A stretch of 17,391 nt of DNA, from positions 1-17,391 of the forward strand of contig MVZL01000012.1 in the NCBI GenBank assembly GCA_002068375.1, read 5' to 3'. Position 1 is the first letter of the stretch, and each line of letters opens with the position of its first letter. The notes beneath the pieces were generated by a model. That model saw only the letters and a program-made list of their open reading frames with translations. It did not search any database and was not told the DNA's origin. Position numbers and translations under genes: made by a program. This document shows positions 6,418 through 13,269 of this stretch, piece by piece. The stretch comes from Tenericutes bacterium ADurb.BinA155. Lineage in GTDB: Bacteria; Bacillota_I; Bacilli_A; RFN20; CAG-826.

Positions 6418-6470
6418 GCGCCGTCTAGGCCATGACGGGCACATTCTATCTTTTTTGCTTTTGAAGATAA
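6418..6470 (+). terminator. Possible terminator between convergent genes
   Basis: CCGTC/GACGG stem (6421-6425 with 6434-6438), extended by GC/GC around a bulge; a T-run follows only about 13 bases later. Weak and uncertain. Confidence 0.3.
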
Positions 6471-6841
6471 TGTTTTTTCAAAGCCTGAAAAGTCTCTTCC
6501 GAAAGATCGTGTTCCATCTTGCAAGCGTCTTTATAGGCAACCGTTTCTTCGACCCCAAGCGAAATGAGCGCGGCTCCGATCACTTGGTGCCGCTCATAGG
6601 TTTTGCTTCCGAGGGCTCGGCCTTTTTCGCTCAGGATAATTTGATCTTTGCCCCCAAAGGTGAGATATCCGGTCGCCTTGAGTTTCTTCAAAGCCAAGGA
6701 AACGCTTGGTTTGCTGTAGCCAAAGCTTTGGGCCAAATCGATCGCGTGGACTTGGCCGACTCCTTTGCTTTCTTCCAGCATCAAAATCCGTTCCAAGTAG
6801 TCTTCGCCCGATTCATAAATATCAGGATTTGTTAACTCCAT
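6446..6841 (-). CDS. DtxR/MntR-family iron-dependent repressor
   Basis: 131 residues: an N-terminal winged helix (HAIDLAQSFGYSKPSVSLALKKL, 32-54; GYLTFGG wing) and the DtxR dimer/metal domain, with no C-terminal SH3 domain, as in MntR. By comparison with MntR the ligands are all present: Asp14 and Glu17 (GEDYLERI), His85 (ERHQVI), Cys107, Glu110 and His111 (DACKMEH). A Cys in the third group is the DtxR/IdeR pattern and points to Fe2+ rather than Mn2+. It is divergent from the feo operon and shares a promoter region with two TTAG-N6-CTAA dyads, one over its own -10, so it should repress both itself and feoAB when iron is plentiful. The metal choice and targets are inferred. Confidence 0.92.
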   Translation of the reverse strand: MELTNPDIYESGEDYLERILMLEESKGVGQVHAIDLAQSFGYSKPSVSLALKKLKATGYLTFGGKDQIILSEKGRALGSKTYERHQVIGAALISLGVEETVAYKDACKMEHDLSEETFQALKKHYLQKQKR

Positions 6842-6882
6842 TTGACGAATTCCTCCGAGAAAAAGCCAACGATTTTCTTGTG

Positions 6883-6902
6883 GAGTTAGTTTATCCTAAC
6901 TC
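6883..6902. promoter_or_regulatory. Operator 1 (DtxR-type dyad)
   Basis: GAGTTAGTTTATCCTAACTC: seven-base arms GAGTTAG/CTAACTC around a six-base centre. The core TTAG-N6-CTAA is the same architecture as the DtxR/IdeR box (TTAGGTTAACCTAA). It covers the -10 of the divergent regulator gene. Confidence 0.8.
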
Positions 6903-6916
6903 GGGGATTACTTCAA
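6888..6916 (-). promoter_or_regulatory. Promoter of the DtxR-family regulator
   Basis: Minus strand TTGAAG (6911-6916), 17-base spacer, TAAACT (6888-6893). The -10 lies inside operator 1, which implies autorepression. Confidence 0.6.
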
Positions 6917-6924
6917 GGGAGATG

Positions 6925-6935
6925 CGTGGTATAGT
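6925..6935 (+). promoter_or_regulatory. Promoter of the feo operon (extended -10)
   Basis: TGGTATAGT is an extended -10 (TGN followed by TATAGT at 6930-6935). A poor -35 (TTACTT) lies 16 bases upstream. Transcription would begin at about 6942, just before operator 2. Confidence 0.6.
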
Positions 6936-6943
6936 ATGACCGA

Positions 6944-6961
6944 AGTTAGTTATACCTAACT
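6944..6961. promoter_or_regulatory. Operator 2 (DtxR-type dyad)
   Basis: AGTTAGTTATACCTAACT, again TTAG-N6-CTAA. Its centre is 60 bases from that of operator 1. It begins at the predicted feo start site and runs up to the AGGAGGAA ribosome binding site of the first feoA, so a bound repressor would block initiation. Confidence 0.8.
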
Positions 6962-6975
6962 CAGGAGGAAGAACT

Positions 6976-7188
6976 ATGCCATTAAGGGTAGCTCCAGCTG
7001 GTCAGAGCCTGCGGGTGATCCGCATCGCTTCGGATGAGAAAACCAAGAAACATCTCGAGAGCCTCGGGATCATGCTGGATGCCAAGATTGAGGTCCTCTC
7101 GCATTGCGGGATGAGCACGATCTGTCGGGTGAAGGGGAGCCGTCTGGCCTTCGACACCGATATCTCGGGTTCTATTTTCGTCGCGTAA
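6976..7188 (+). CDS. feoA: FeoA-family protein (first copy)
   Basis: 70 residues, a single SH3-like FeoA domain: MPLRVAPAGQSLRVIRIASDE, then HLESLGIMLDAKIEVLS and ICRVKGSRLAFDTDISGSIFV. FeoA is a small cytoplasmic partner needed for FeoB-driven Fe2+ uptake. AGGAGGAA overlaps the end of operator 2. It is the first gene of feoA-feoA-feoB-Cys-rich-wHTH; two separate FeoA genes before feoB is a known arrangement in Bacillota. Confidence 0.93.
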   Translation: MPLRVAPAGQSLRVIRIASDEKTKKHLESLGIMLDAKIEVLSHCGMSTICRVKGSRLAFDTDISGSIFVA

Positions 7189-7216
7189 ATTCAAAAGAAA
7201 GGAAATAAAAACAGGT

Positions 7217-7465
7217 ATGGAAAAAAGCCTGAATTCTTTCGTCATGGGCGAAAGCGGCATCATCGTCTCCGTCAAAGGCGAAGGGAAAATCCGCCGGCGT
7301 TTGCTCGACATGGGCATCACCCCGGGGACCGAAGTCTATCTTCGGAAGAAAGCGCCGCTAGGGGATCCCCTCGAGATCACCTTACGGGGCTACGAATTGA
7401 CGCTCCGCAAGGATGAAGCGTCCTTTATTTATCTCGAATCCGAAGTAACGAAGGAGGACCGCTGA
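7217..7465 (+). CDS. feoA: FeoA-family protein (second copy)
   Basis: 82 residues with the FeoA pattern GIIVSVKGEGKIRRRLLDMGITPGTEVYLRKKAPLGDPLEITLRGYELTLRKDEA; the segment RRRLLDMGITPGT is closer to canonical FeoA than the first copy. The protein could bind FeoB or serve a regulatory role. It starts 28 bases after the first copy with a weak AAAGGAAA site placed rather far upstream, so it may rely on coupling. Its TGA overlaps the feoB ATG by one base, and the feoB ribosome binding site AGGAGG lies within its last codons. Confidence 0.95.
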   Translation: MEKSLNSFVMGESGIIVSVKGEGKIRRRLLDMGITPGTEVYLRKKAPLGDPLEITLRGYELTLRKDEASFIYLESEVTKEDR

Positions 7466-9747
7466 TGAAACGTTTTGCTTTGGCGGGTAACCCGAATTCG
7501 GGAAAGACCACGTTATTCAATTCGCTTACGGGCAGTTCCGAATATGTCGGAAACTGGCCGGGAGTCACCGTCGAGAAGAAGACGGGAACCTATAAGAACA
7601 AGAAGAACGGGACCATGGTTTCGGTGGTGGACCTGCCCGGGATTTATTCGCTCAGCCCCTATACGCCTGAGGAGGTGGTTTCCCGAAATTACATCCTGGA
7701 TGAGAAACCCGACTGCGTAATCAATATCGTCGATGCGACGAACTTAGAACGCAACCTTTACCTCACGACCCAAATCCTCGAGATGGATGTCCCGGTCGTC
7801 ATCGCTCTTAACATGATGGACGCGGTGAGGAAGAATGGCGACTCCATCGATACGGCAAAGCTCGCGAATGCGCTAGGAGTTCCCGTCATCGGCATCTCCG
7901 CTTTGAAGGAGGAGAACCTTGATGATTTGATGGTCATGGCGACCCGGACCTCGGAAACTCAGCGACGGGGCCGTTCCTTTTTGAAGGATTGCCTCGTTCA
8001 AGAATTGATCGATTCCTTGAGCAAGGCCTATGGGGCGAAGGGAATCCTCAATGCCCGTTTCCACGCGACCAAACTCGTGGAGGACGACGAGATCGAAAAG
8101 AAAGCCGAACCGGATCTCTCGATCCAGGTTTCCGTTTATAAAGAAACTTTCAAGAACGCGACCTTCGGGACCGACTTCGAAGCCATCGTGGCCGATGCCC
8201 GCTATCGCTACATTTCGGAGGATTTGGCCATCGCGGAAACCAAACGAATCCGCAAAGCATCGGAAAAGATGACGCTTTCGGACAAGATTGACCGTCTCAT
8301 GACCAACAAATGGGTGGCGTTGCCGCTATTTGCCATCGTTCTTTTCCTGATCTTCCATTTCGTTTTTGGCGAGGATCTGTTTTATCTGAATGCGATGGGG
8401 GTCGTGGATTCCACCTTCCCCGGGGACGGTCCCTTCGCCGGTCTTTTCTCGAATGGGGGAATCGCCTCGCTTGGCGTCTTCCTTCAGTCTTTGCTAACAG
8501 ATTGCACGGATTGGCTGAGCAATCTCACGCGAACGGGCATGAGCAATGCCGGAGCGGCCGCATGGTCGATCGGTTTGGTCTGCGATGGCGTAATGGGCGG
8601 GCTTTTCGCCGTCTTGAGCTTTCTTCCGCAAATTGCTCTTTTGTTCTTCTTTTTCAGCATTCTTGAAGACTCGGGTTATATGGCTCGGATTGCCTTCATC
8701 CTCGACAAGATCTTTCGGAAATATGGTCTTTCGGGTCGGGCGTTTTTACCGATGATCATGGGCTTTGGCTGCTCGGTCCCGGCGATGATGAACACCCGGA
8801 CTCTCGCCACCGATAATGAGCGGACATCGACCATCCGGGTCATTCCGTTCTTCTCGTGCGGGGCGAAGTTACCGATTATCCTCGCCGTCGCTGGCTGCGT
8901 GGCCGAGCTCTTCGGCTTCGCTCATCCGGAGCTGATCACACTAGGAATGTACTTCCTTGGCGTTATCGTGGCTCTCGTTTGCGTGCTTTTGATGCGCCAC
9001 ACCACCCTCAAAGGCGCGACGCCACCCTTCATCATGGAATTGCCTTCCTATCACCTCCCGCAGCCTCGGGCCTTAGCCATCCACGTTTGGGACAAGACCA
9101 AGCACTTCGTTAAGAAGGCTTTCACGATCATCCTCGCCTCCACGATTTTGATTTGGTTCCTCACCCACTTTGCGTGGAACTGGAACTACCTGGCCGACGA
9201 AGACATGGGCCAATCGATTCTCGCGAGCCTTGGCAAGATCATTCAGCCGATCTTCACCCCCCTCGGTTTCGGATCGCAGTTAACTGGAGGGCAGAATGGC
9301 AGTGGTTGGACCTTCGGAGTTGCCGCGATTAGCGGCCTGATCGCCAAAGAGAACGTCATTGGAACCTTCGGAACTTTGGCGGCGAGTCTCGGCCATGTCT
9401 TTGATCCTGATCTTAATGAGAATGCGGCGGGGATCGCTTACGTCCTCGCCATCGCCAAAGACACCGGGATCGGCGTCCCCGGCCTCCTCAGTTTCATCGC
9501 CTTCAACGTTTTCGCCATTCCGTGTTTTGCTGCGACGGCGACCGCGCGAGCCGAATTGCCCAATGGCCGCTTCAAAGGGACCATCGCTTTCTGGCTTGGC
9601 ACGGCTTATCTCGTCTCTTCGGCGATTTACACGATTGGGACGTGGTGGTGGACTTCCTTTATCTGGGCGGGAGCGTTCCTCCTGGCGCTCTATCTGATCC
9701 ATTGGTACAACGGGAAGCATCCGGTCAACAAAGGGGAGGTGGCCTAA
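7465..9747 (+). CDS. feoB: Ferrous iron transporter FeoB
   Basis: 760 residues, full length. The N-terminal cytoplasmic GTPase domain shows G1 GNPNSGKT (8-15), the switch I region GNWPGVTVEKKTG (29-41), G3 DLPG (56-59) and G4 NMMD (116-119). The GDI-like linker follows (to about 270), then the membrane domain with both Gate repeats: GFGCSVPAMMNTRTL and FFSCGAKLPII, each with the conserved Cys, and the later block ISGLIAKENVIGTFGTLA. FeoB moves Fe2+ into the cell with nucleotide control. It is coupled to the second feoA at TGATG and directly followed by the Cys-rich gene. No truncation or frameshift is seen. Confidence 0.98.
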   Translation: MKRFALAGNPNSGKTTLFNSLTGSSEYVGNWPGVTVEKKTGTYKNKKNGTMVSVVDLPGIYSLSPYTPEEVVSRNYILDEKPDCVINIVDATNLERNLYLTTQILEMDVPVVIALNMMDAVRKNGDSIDTAKLANALGVPVIGISALKEENLDDLMVMATRTSETQRRGRSFLKDCLVQELIDSLSKAYGAKGILNARFHATKLVEDDEIEKKAEPDLSIQVSVYKETFKNATFGTDFEAIVADARYRYISEDLAIAETKRIRKASEKMTLSDKIDRLMTNKWVALPLFAIVLFLIFHFVFGEDLFYLNAMGVVDSTFPGDGPFAGLFSNGGIASLGVFLQSLLTDCTDWLSNLTRTGMSNAGAAAWSIGLVCDGVMGGLFAVLSFLPQIALLFFFFSILEDSGYMARIAFILDKIFRKYGLSGRAFLPMIMGFGCSVPAMMNTRTLATDNERTSTIRVIPFFSCGAKLPIILAVAGCVAELFGFAHPELITLGMYFLGVIVALVCVLLMRHTTLKGATPPFIMELPSYHLPQPRALAIHVWDKTKHFVKKAFTIILASTILIWFLTHFAWNWNYLADEDMGQSILASLGKIIQPIFTPLGFGSQLTGGQNGSGWTFGVAAISGLIAKENVIGTFGTLAASLGHVFDPDLNENAAGIAYVLAIAKDTGIGVPGLLSFIAFNVFAIPCFAATATARAELPNGRFKGTIAFWLGTAYLVSSAIYTIGTWWWTSFIWAGAFLLALYLIHWYNGKHPVNKGEVA

Positions 9748-9957
9748 ATGAACTGGGTCGATATCTTAGTCCTCGTCGCTTTAGGCTTACTCGTCCTCGC
9801 TTTCGTTCTCTATGTTGGGCTCAAAAAGGCCAAGGGCCAACGCATCGGCGGTTGCGATTGCGGGGGCGGAGCGGGCCGAAGAATCGTGAAAGAATTCCAT
9901 AAAGAAAAGGCCAAGGCAGCCGAAAAAGAAGGCCATTGTCCTCATTGCCGCCCATGA
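9748..9957 (+). CDS. FeoB-associated Cys-rich membrane protein
   Basis: 69 residues: one N-terminal TM helix (about 4-24), then a basic, Gly-rich cytoplasmic tail with two Cys pairs, CDC (36/38) and CPHC (64-67). This matches the small FeoB-associated Cys-rich family found next to feoB in Bacillota; its role is unknown and metal or Fe-S binding is a guess from the Cys pattern. The ATG follows the feoB stop with no gap, and GGGGAGG inside the end of feoB serves as the ribosome binding site. Its stop overlaps the next gene (ATGA). Confidence 0.9.
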   Translation: MNWVDILVLVALGLLVLAFVLYVGLKKAKGQRIGGCDCGGGAGRRIVKEFHKEKAKAAEKEGHCPHCRP

Positions 9958-10271
9958 AGGCGGCGACAAAGCGACGGATCCTTCTCGCCATCGGGGAAGG
10001 CGATCCCCATCACTTCAAGGCGATTGAGATCGCCTCATCCCTTGGCGTCTCGAGAGCGGATGTCTCCGCCCAGGTTAAGCGACTTAAGGAAGCCGGCATC
10101 TTTCGAGAAGGCCCAGGCAAGATCCTGAGCCTGACTCCGGATGGGGAGAAAGCTTTGGCGGAACTGAACGAGGAGTATCGGAAACTAAGTTTAGGAATCG
10201 CCTTGGAATATCGGATTCCCCTCCGCGAAGCTCGCCGGATCGCCCGCCATCTTCTCGAAGGAACTTATTAA
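9954..10271 (+). CDS. Winged-helix protein, DtxR-like without metal ligands
   Basis: 105 residues starting at the ATG that overlaps the previous stop (a TTG at 9936 is less likely). The N-terminal half is a winged helix: FKAIEIASSLGVSRADVSAQVKRLKEAGIFREGPGKILSLTPDGEKAL (21-68), which aligns closely with the corresponding segment of the DtxR-family repressor at 6446-6841. The C-terminal part continues like a shortened DtxR dimer domain, but the ligand block DACKMEH is replaced by EARRIAR (residues 92-98), and the N-terminal Asp/Glu pair and the His are also missing. It should therefore not sense iron in the DtxR way. Its place in the operon recalls FeoC, a winged-helix protein of gammaproteobacterial feo operons, but no FeoC Cys cluster is present. 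Function unknown. Confidence 0.85.
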   Translation: MKAATKRRILLAIGEGDPHHFKAIEIASSLGVSRADVSAQVKRLKEAGIFREGPGKILSLTPDGEKALAELNEEYRKLSLGIALEYRIPLREARRIARHLLEGTY

Positions 10272-10288
10272 CGATTTCCCCTAAGAGA

Positions 10289-10315
10289 AGCCCGGTTCCT
10301 CCGGGCTTTTTCTTT
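10289..10315 (+). terminator. Terminator of the feo operon
   Basis: AGCCCGG/CCGGGCT with a five-base loop, followed by TTTTCTTT. Confidence 0.92.
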
Positions 10316-10319
10316 CGGC

Positions 10320-10356
10320 AAAAGAAAAGCGGTGGTTTGACTGGAACTCACCGCTT
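10320..10356 (-). terminator. Terminator of thrS
   Basis: On the minus strand AAGCGGTG pairs with CACCGCTT, followed by TTCTTTT. It lies 17 bases beyond the thrS stop codon and faces the feo terminator. Confidence 0.9.
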
Positions 10357-10372
10357 TAGTTTCATCGCAAGC

Positions 10373-12280
10373 TCAATAACGGGCTTTGTCGTCGATCGAC
10401 TTCCGGATGATCTTGATGAACTCCTGGAGCGGGACGCTCACCTGTTTCTCCGAGCCATAGACCCGGTAGGTCACCGACTCGCTCTCGGCTTCTTTATCGC
10501 CGACCACCAGGGTGAACGGAATCTTCTGGACCTGGGCGTTACGGAGACGGTAACCGACTTTGTCGTTGCTATCTTCGAGCTCCGCCCGGACTTTGACCTC
10601 TTGTAAGGCCGCGACGACTTTCTTCGCGTAGTCCTCATGCTTCGCGACTTCGCCATTGACCGGCAAAACCGCGCACTGGACCGGGGCGAGCCAAGTCGGG
10701 AAGGCGCCGCCGTATTCCTCGATGATGATCCCGATGAAGCGTTCGATCGAGCCGAAGACCACCCGGTGAAGCATCACCGGTTCGACCTTCTGGCCCTTCT
10801 CGTCGATGTAGTAGCAGCCGAAGCGGTGCGGGAGGTTCACGTCGAGCTGAATCGTGCCGCATTGCCAAGTCCGGCCCATCGAATCGCGGAGCTTGAAGTC
10901 GAGTTTCGGACCGTAGAAGGCACCGTCGCCCGGATTGATCGTGTATTCGTGGCCCGAATCTTTGCAGGCTTGGGCCAAGATCGCTTCGGATTTATCCCAA
11001 TATTCGACCGTGCCGATATAGTCTTTCTCCGGCCGGGTCGAAAGGACGATCTTGTAGCTGAGGCCAAAGACCTTATAGACCTCATCGAAGATGGCCATGA
11101 TATTCTTGACCTCGGATTCGATCTGATCGAACCGGATCAAAATATGGGCATCGTCTTGGGTGAAAGCCCGGACCCGGAATAAGCCATTGAGGGCGCCCGA
11201 GGCTTCGTGACGATGGACGTGGCCGAGTTCGGCGATCCGGACCGGCAGATCCTTATAGGAATGGATCGAGTTATTGTAGACGAGCATCGCGCCGGGGCAG
11301 TTCATCGGCTTGATCGCGAAATCCTTATCGTCGATCTTGGTCGTGTACATGTTCTCCTTGTAGTGCTCCCAATGGCCCGAGGTCTCCCAAAGCTCGCGGC
11401 TTAACATCGTCGGGGTTTCGACCTCGAGGTAGCCGGCTTTCTGGTGGATTTCCCGCCAATAGGAGATCAGTTCGTTCTTCACGATCATGCCTTTCGGTAA
11501 GAAGAAGGGGAAGCCCGGACCATAGTCGCTGATCATGAAGAGACCGAGCTCTTTGCCGAGTTTGCGGTGGTCATTGGCCTTCCGTTTCTCCAAGATTTGG
11601 AGATAGTTCGCTAAAGCTTCTTCGCTCGGCCAGCAGGTCGCATAGAGCCGGGTCAGCTGCTTATTCTTCGAGTCGCCGCGCCAATAAGCGCCCGCTAAGC
11701 TCAAGATCTTGAAGTGCTTCAGATATCCGGTGCTCGGGACGTGAGGGCCGCGGCAAAGATCGGTGAAGTCGCCTTGCTCATAGAGCGAAATCGGGGCTTG
11801 CAGTTCTTTAATGTGCTCGACCTTGTAGTGGTTGCCCTTAAAGACTTCTAAGGCTTCATCCATGCTGATCTCGCGGCGTTTGAACGGGATGTTCTCTTTC
11901 GAGAGTTTCTTCATCTCGGCTTCGATCGCGGGGAAATCGGCCTCGGTCACGACTTTATCGCCGAAATCGATATCGTAATAGAATCCTTCTTCGATCGCGG
12001 GGCCAAAGCCGAATAAGGCATTGGGGTAGAGATGCTTGATCGCCTGAGCCATCAGGTGGCTGCAGGAGTGATTGAGCATTTCAAAGCCATCGGGATCTTC
12101 CGGCATCACATAGGAGAAGTCGGCTCCGGCGGGAAGCGGTTCCCGCATATCGGCGATCTTCTCGCCGATTTTCACGGCGAGGGCTTTATTTTTCTTTTCG
12201 GGATCCACGACTTTCGCGGCATCGAAACCATTGGCCCCATCGGCGATTTCGAATTCTTTTCCAGCGTACTTCACTTTCAT
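10373..12280 (-). CDS. thrS: Threonyl-tRNA synthetase
   Basis: 635 residues, full length. TGS domain (about 1-60), editing domain with HSCSH (71-75) and CRGPH (176-180), then the class II catalytic core: motif 1 region with the MLSRELWETSGHW block, the Cys zinc ligand in MNCPG (Cys328), RHEASGALNGLFRVRAFTQDDAHI with zinc-ligand His379, and the C-terminal anticodon-binding domain from APVQCAVLPV onward. It charges tRNA-Thr in the cytoplasm. The frame opens six codons earlier at 12298, but the ATG at 12280 has AGGAGG six to nine bases upstream. Expression should be governed by the T-box leader directly upstream. Confidence 0.98.
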   Translation of the reverse strand: MKVKYAGKEFEIADGANGFDAAKVVDPEKKNKALAVKIGEKIADMREPLPAGADFSYVMPEDPDGFEMLNHSCSHLMAQAIKHLYPNALFGFGPAIEEGFYYDIDFGDKVVTEADFPAIEAEMKKLSKENIPFKRREISMDEALEVFKGNHYKVEHIKELQAPISLYEQGDFTDLCRGPHVPSTGYLKHFKILSLAGAYWRGDSKNKQLTRLYATCWPSEEALANYLQILEKRKANDHRKLGKELGLFMISDYGPGFPFFLPKGMIVKNELISYWREIHQKAGYLEVETPTMLSRELWETSGHWEHYKENMYTTKIDDKDFAIKPMNCPGAMLVYNNSIHSYKDLPVRIAELGHVHRHEASGALNGLFRVRAFTQDDAHILIRFDQIESEVKNIMAIFDEVYKVFGLSYKIVLSTRPEKDYIGTVEYWDKSEAILAQACKDSGHEYTINPGDGAFYGPKLDFKLRDSMGRTWQCGTIQLDVNLPHRFGCYYIDEKGQKVEPVMLHRVVFGSIERFIGIIIEEYGGAFPTWLAPVQCAVLPVNGEVAKHEDYAKKVVAALQEVKVRAELEDSNDKVGYRLRNAQVQKIPFTLVVGDKEAESESVTYRVYGSEKQVSVPLQEFIKIIRKSIDDKARY

Positions 12281-12298
12281 ATATTTGCCTCCTAGCAA

Positions 12299-12476
12299 AT
12301 AAAAAGCGTCCTTGCATAAGGACGCGTTTGCGCGGTACCACCTTACTTCAGAACGATTGTTCTGCTCTTCTCTTCTTCCTTAACGCGGAAGGATGACGGC
12401 CCATTCTTCATAGGCGGCTCCGGAGTGGTACTTCATACAATCTTACGATTGTTTAAGCATGTCTCTTTCAAGGCTA
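12299..12476 (-). promoter_or_regulatory. T-box riboswitch leader of thrS
   Basis: The minus transcript carries the T-box sequence AAGGUGGUACCGCG (about 12327-12341 on the + strand) with UGGU able to pair with the tRNA ACCA end. It is followed by the terminator GCGTCCTT/AAGGACGC plus TTTTT. Upstream hairpins are ACAATC-GTAA-GATTGT, CTTCC/GGAAG and CAGAAC/GTTCTG. An ACC triplet in GAAGUACCACU is the best candidate Thr specifier. The leader is about 175 bases, short for the class, so stem I must be reduced. Uncharged tRNA-Thr should stabilise the antiterminator. Confidence 0.92.
12301..12325 (-). terminator. T-box regulated terminator before thrS
   Basis: GCGTCCTT-ATGC-AAGGACGC followed by TTTTT on the minus strand, 20 bases before the thrS ribosome binding site. 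Its 5' arm CGCGTCC competes with the T-box antiterminator. Confidence 0.92.
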
Positions 12477-12481
12477 GTTTT

Positions 12482-12509
12482 ATTCTAGGCTCGACCATTT
12501 GATAGTCAA
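12482..12509 (-). promoter_or_regulatory. Promoter of thrS
   Basis: Minus strand TTGACT (12504-12509), 16-base spacer, TAGAAT (12482-12487). The start would be at about 12475, defining the short leader. Confidence 0.75.
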
Positions 12510-12542
12510 GTGGTCTCCGCAAAAGTTGTATCATGAACGTGT

Positions 12543-13220
12543 ATGAAGCAGGACTCAAGCGAAGCCCTCTACCTCGTCTTAGCCGCGATTTCGACTCTCT
12601 TCTTTGCCTTAGCCAGCTTTCTCATGCTCTTTAATTTAAGGGATCCTAGCGACGCCTCGCTTCGGATATGGTATGGGGTCTTTGCCGCGATGTGGGGGTT
12701 CGGGCTTCTTTTCGCGATCATCGGAGGCCTCAGCCGCCGCTCCCTCTTCTTTGGCCTCTCCTTTGCCTGCTACTTTGGCTACTTCGGCGCTTTTTCATTC
12801 AAGTTCGGGACCTTGATCCAGGTGATTGAAGGCCACGCGGGCACCACCGCGGGGAACGATGCCCTCGTTGGCTCTTATGCGATTGCCTCCGCGATCGTCT
12901 TGGTGGTGGTCCTCGGTTTCTTTGGACTGCTCTTTCGAAAGAAAGGCCTGATCGTGACCACCTTGGTCCTCGTCTTTCTTTGCATCCTCTATTTTGGGGC
13001 CGACTTCGTCCTTTATTGCAAAACCGTCTTCGCCCAAAAGAAGAGCGGGTGGGCCTTTGACTTTGCCGCCTACGCCTCCGCCGCGGCGACGGTCATGATC
13101 AGCGCCGCCTTCGTTTGCCTCCTCATCGCCAGCATCGGCCAGATCGATTCCGATCCGAAACGCCTCGCGGCGATGATCGAAGAAGCCGAAGAAGCAAACG
13201 CCGAGAAAAAGCAGCGGTAA
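12543..13220 (+). CDS. Six-TM membrane protein of unknown function
   Basis: 225 residues with likely TM helices at about 9-30, 43-61, 67-85, 111-131, 135-157 and 172-197, short loops, and a charged C-terminal tail (IDSDPKRLAAMIEEAEEANAEKKQR) that should form a helix in the cytoplasm. I recognise no family and no conserved catalytic residues. The start has no ribosome binding site; a TATCAT that could be a -10 ends eight bases before the ATG, which fits a leaderless message, although no good -35 accompanies it. The gene is divergent from thrS and ends at a strong terminator. Confidence 0.75.
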   Translation: MKQDSSEALYLVLAAISTLFFALASFLMLFNLRDPSDASLRIWYGVFAAMWGFGLLFAIIGGLSRRSLFFGLSFACYFGYFGAFSFKFGTLIQVIEGHAGTTAGNDALVGSYAIASAIVLVVVLGFFGLLFRKKGLIVTTLVLVFLCILYFGADFVLYCKTVFAQKKSGWAFDFAAYASAAATVMISAAFVCLLIASIGQIDSDPKRLAAMIEEAEEANAEKKQR

Positions 13221-13226
13221 CGTCCA

Positions 13227-13256
13227 TAAAAAAAGCCCCGTTTGATCGGGGCTTTC
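13227..13256. terminator. Bidirectional terminator
   Basis: AAGCCCCG/CGGGGCTT with a six-base loop. It is flanked by A7 on the left, making a strong T-tract for the minus-strand kinase gene, and by TTTCATT on the right for the + strand gene. Confidence 0.9.
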
Positions 13257-13269
13257 ATTGCTCTCAACC

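Noticed and set aside
10637..11182. 181-codon plus-strand frame opposite thrS
   Set aside because: It is a shadow of the conserved thrS coding sequence, with no start signal and no recognisable product.
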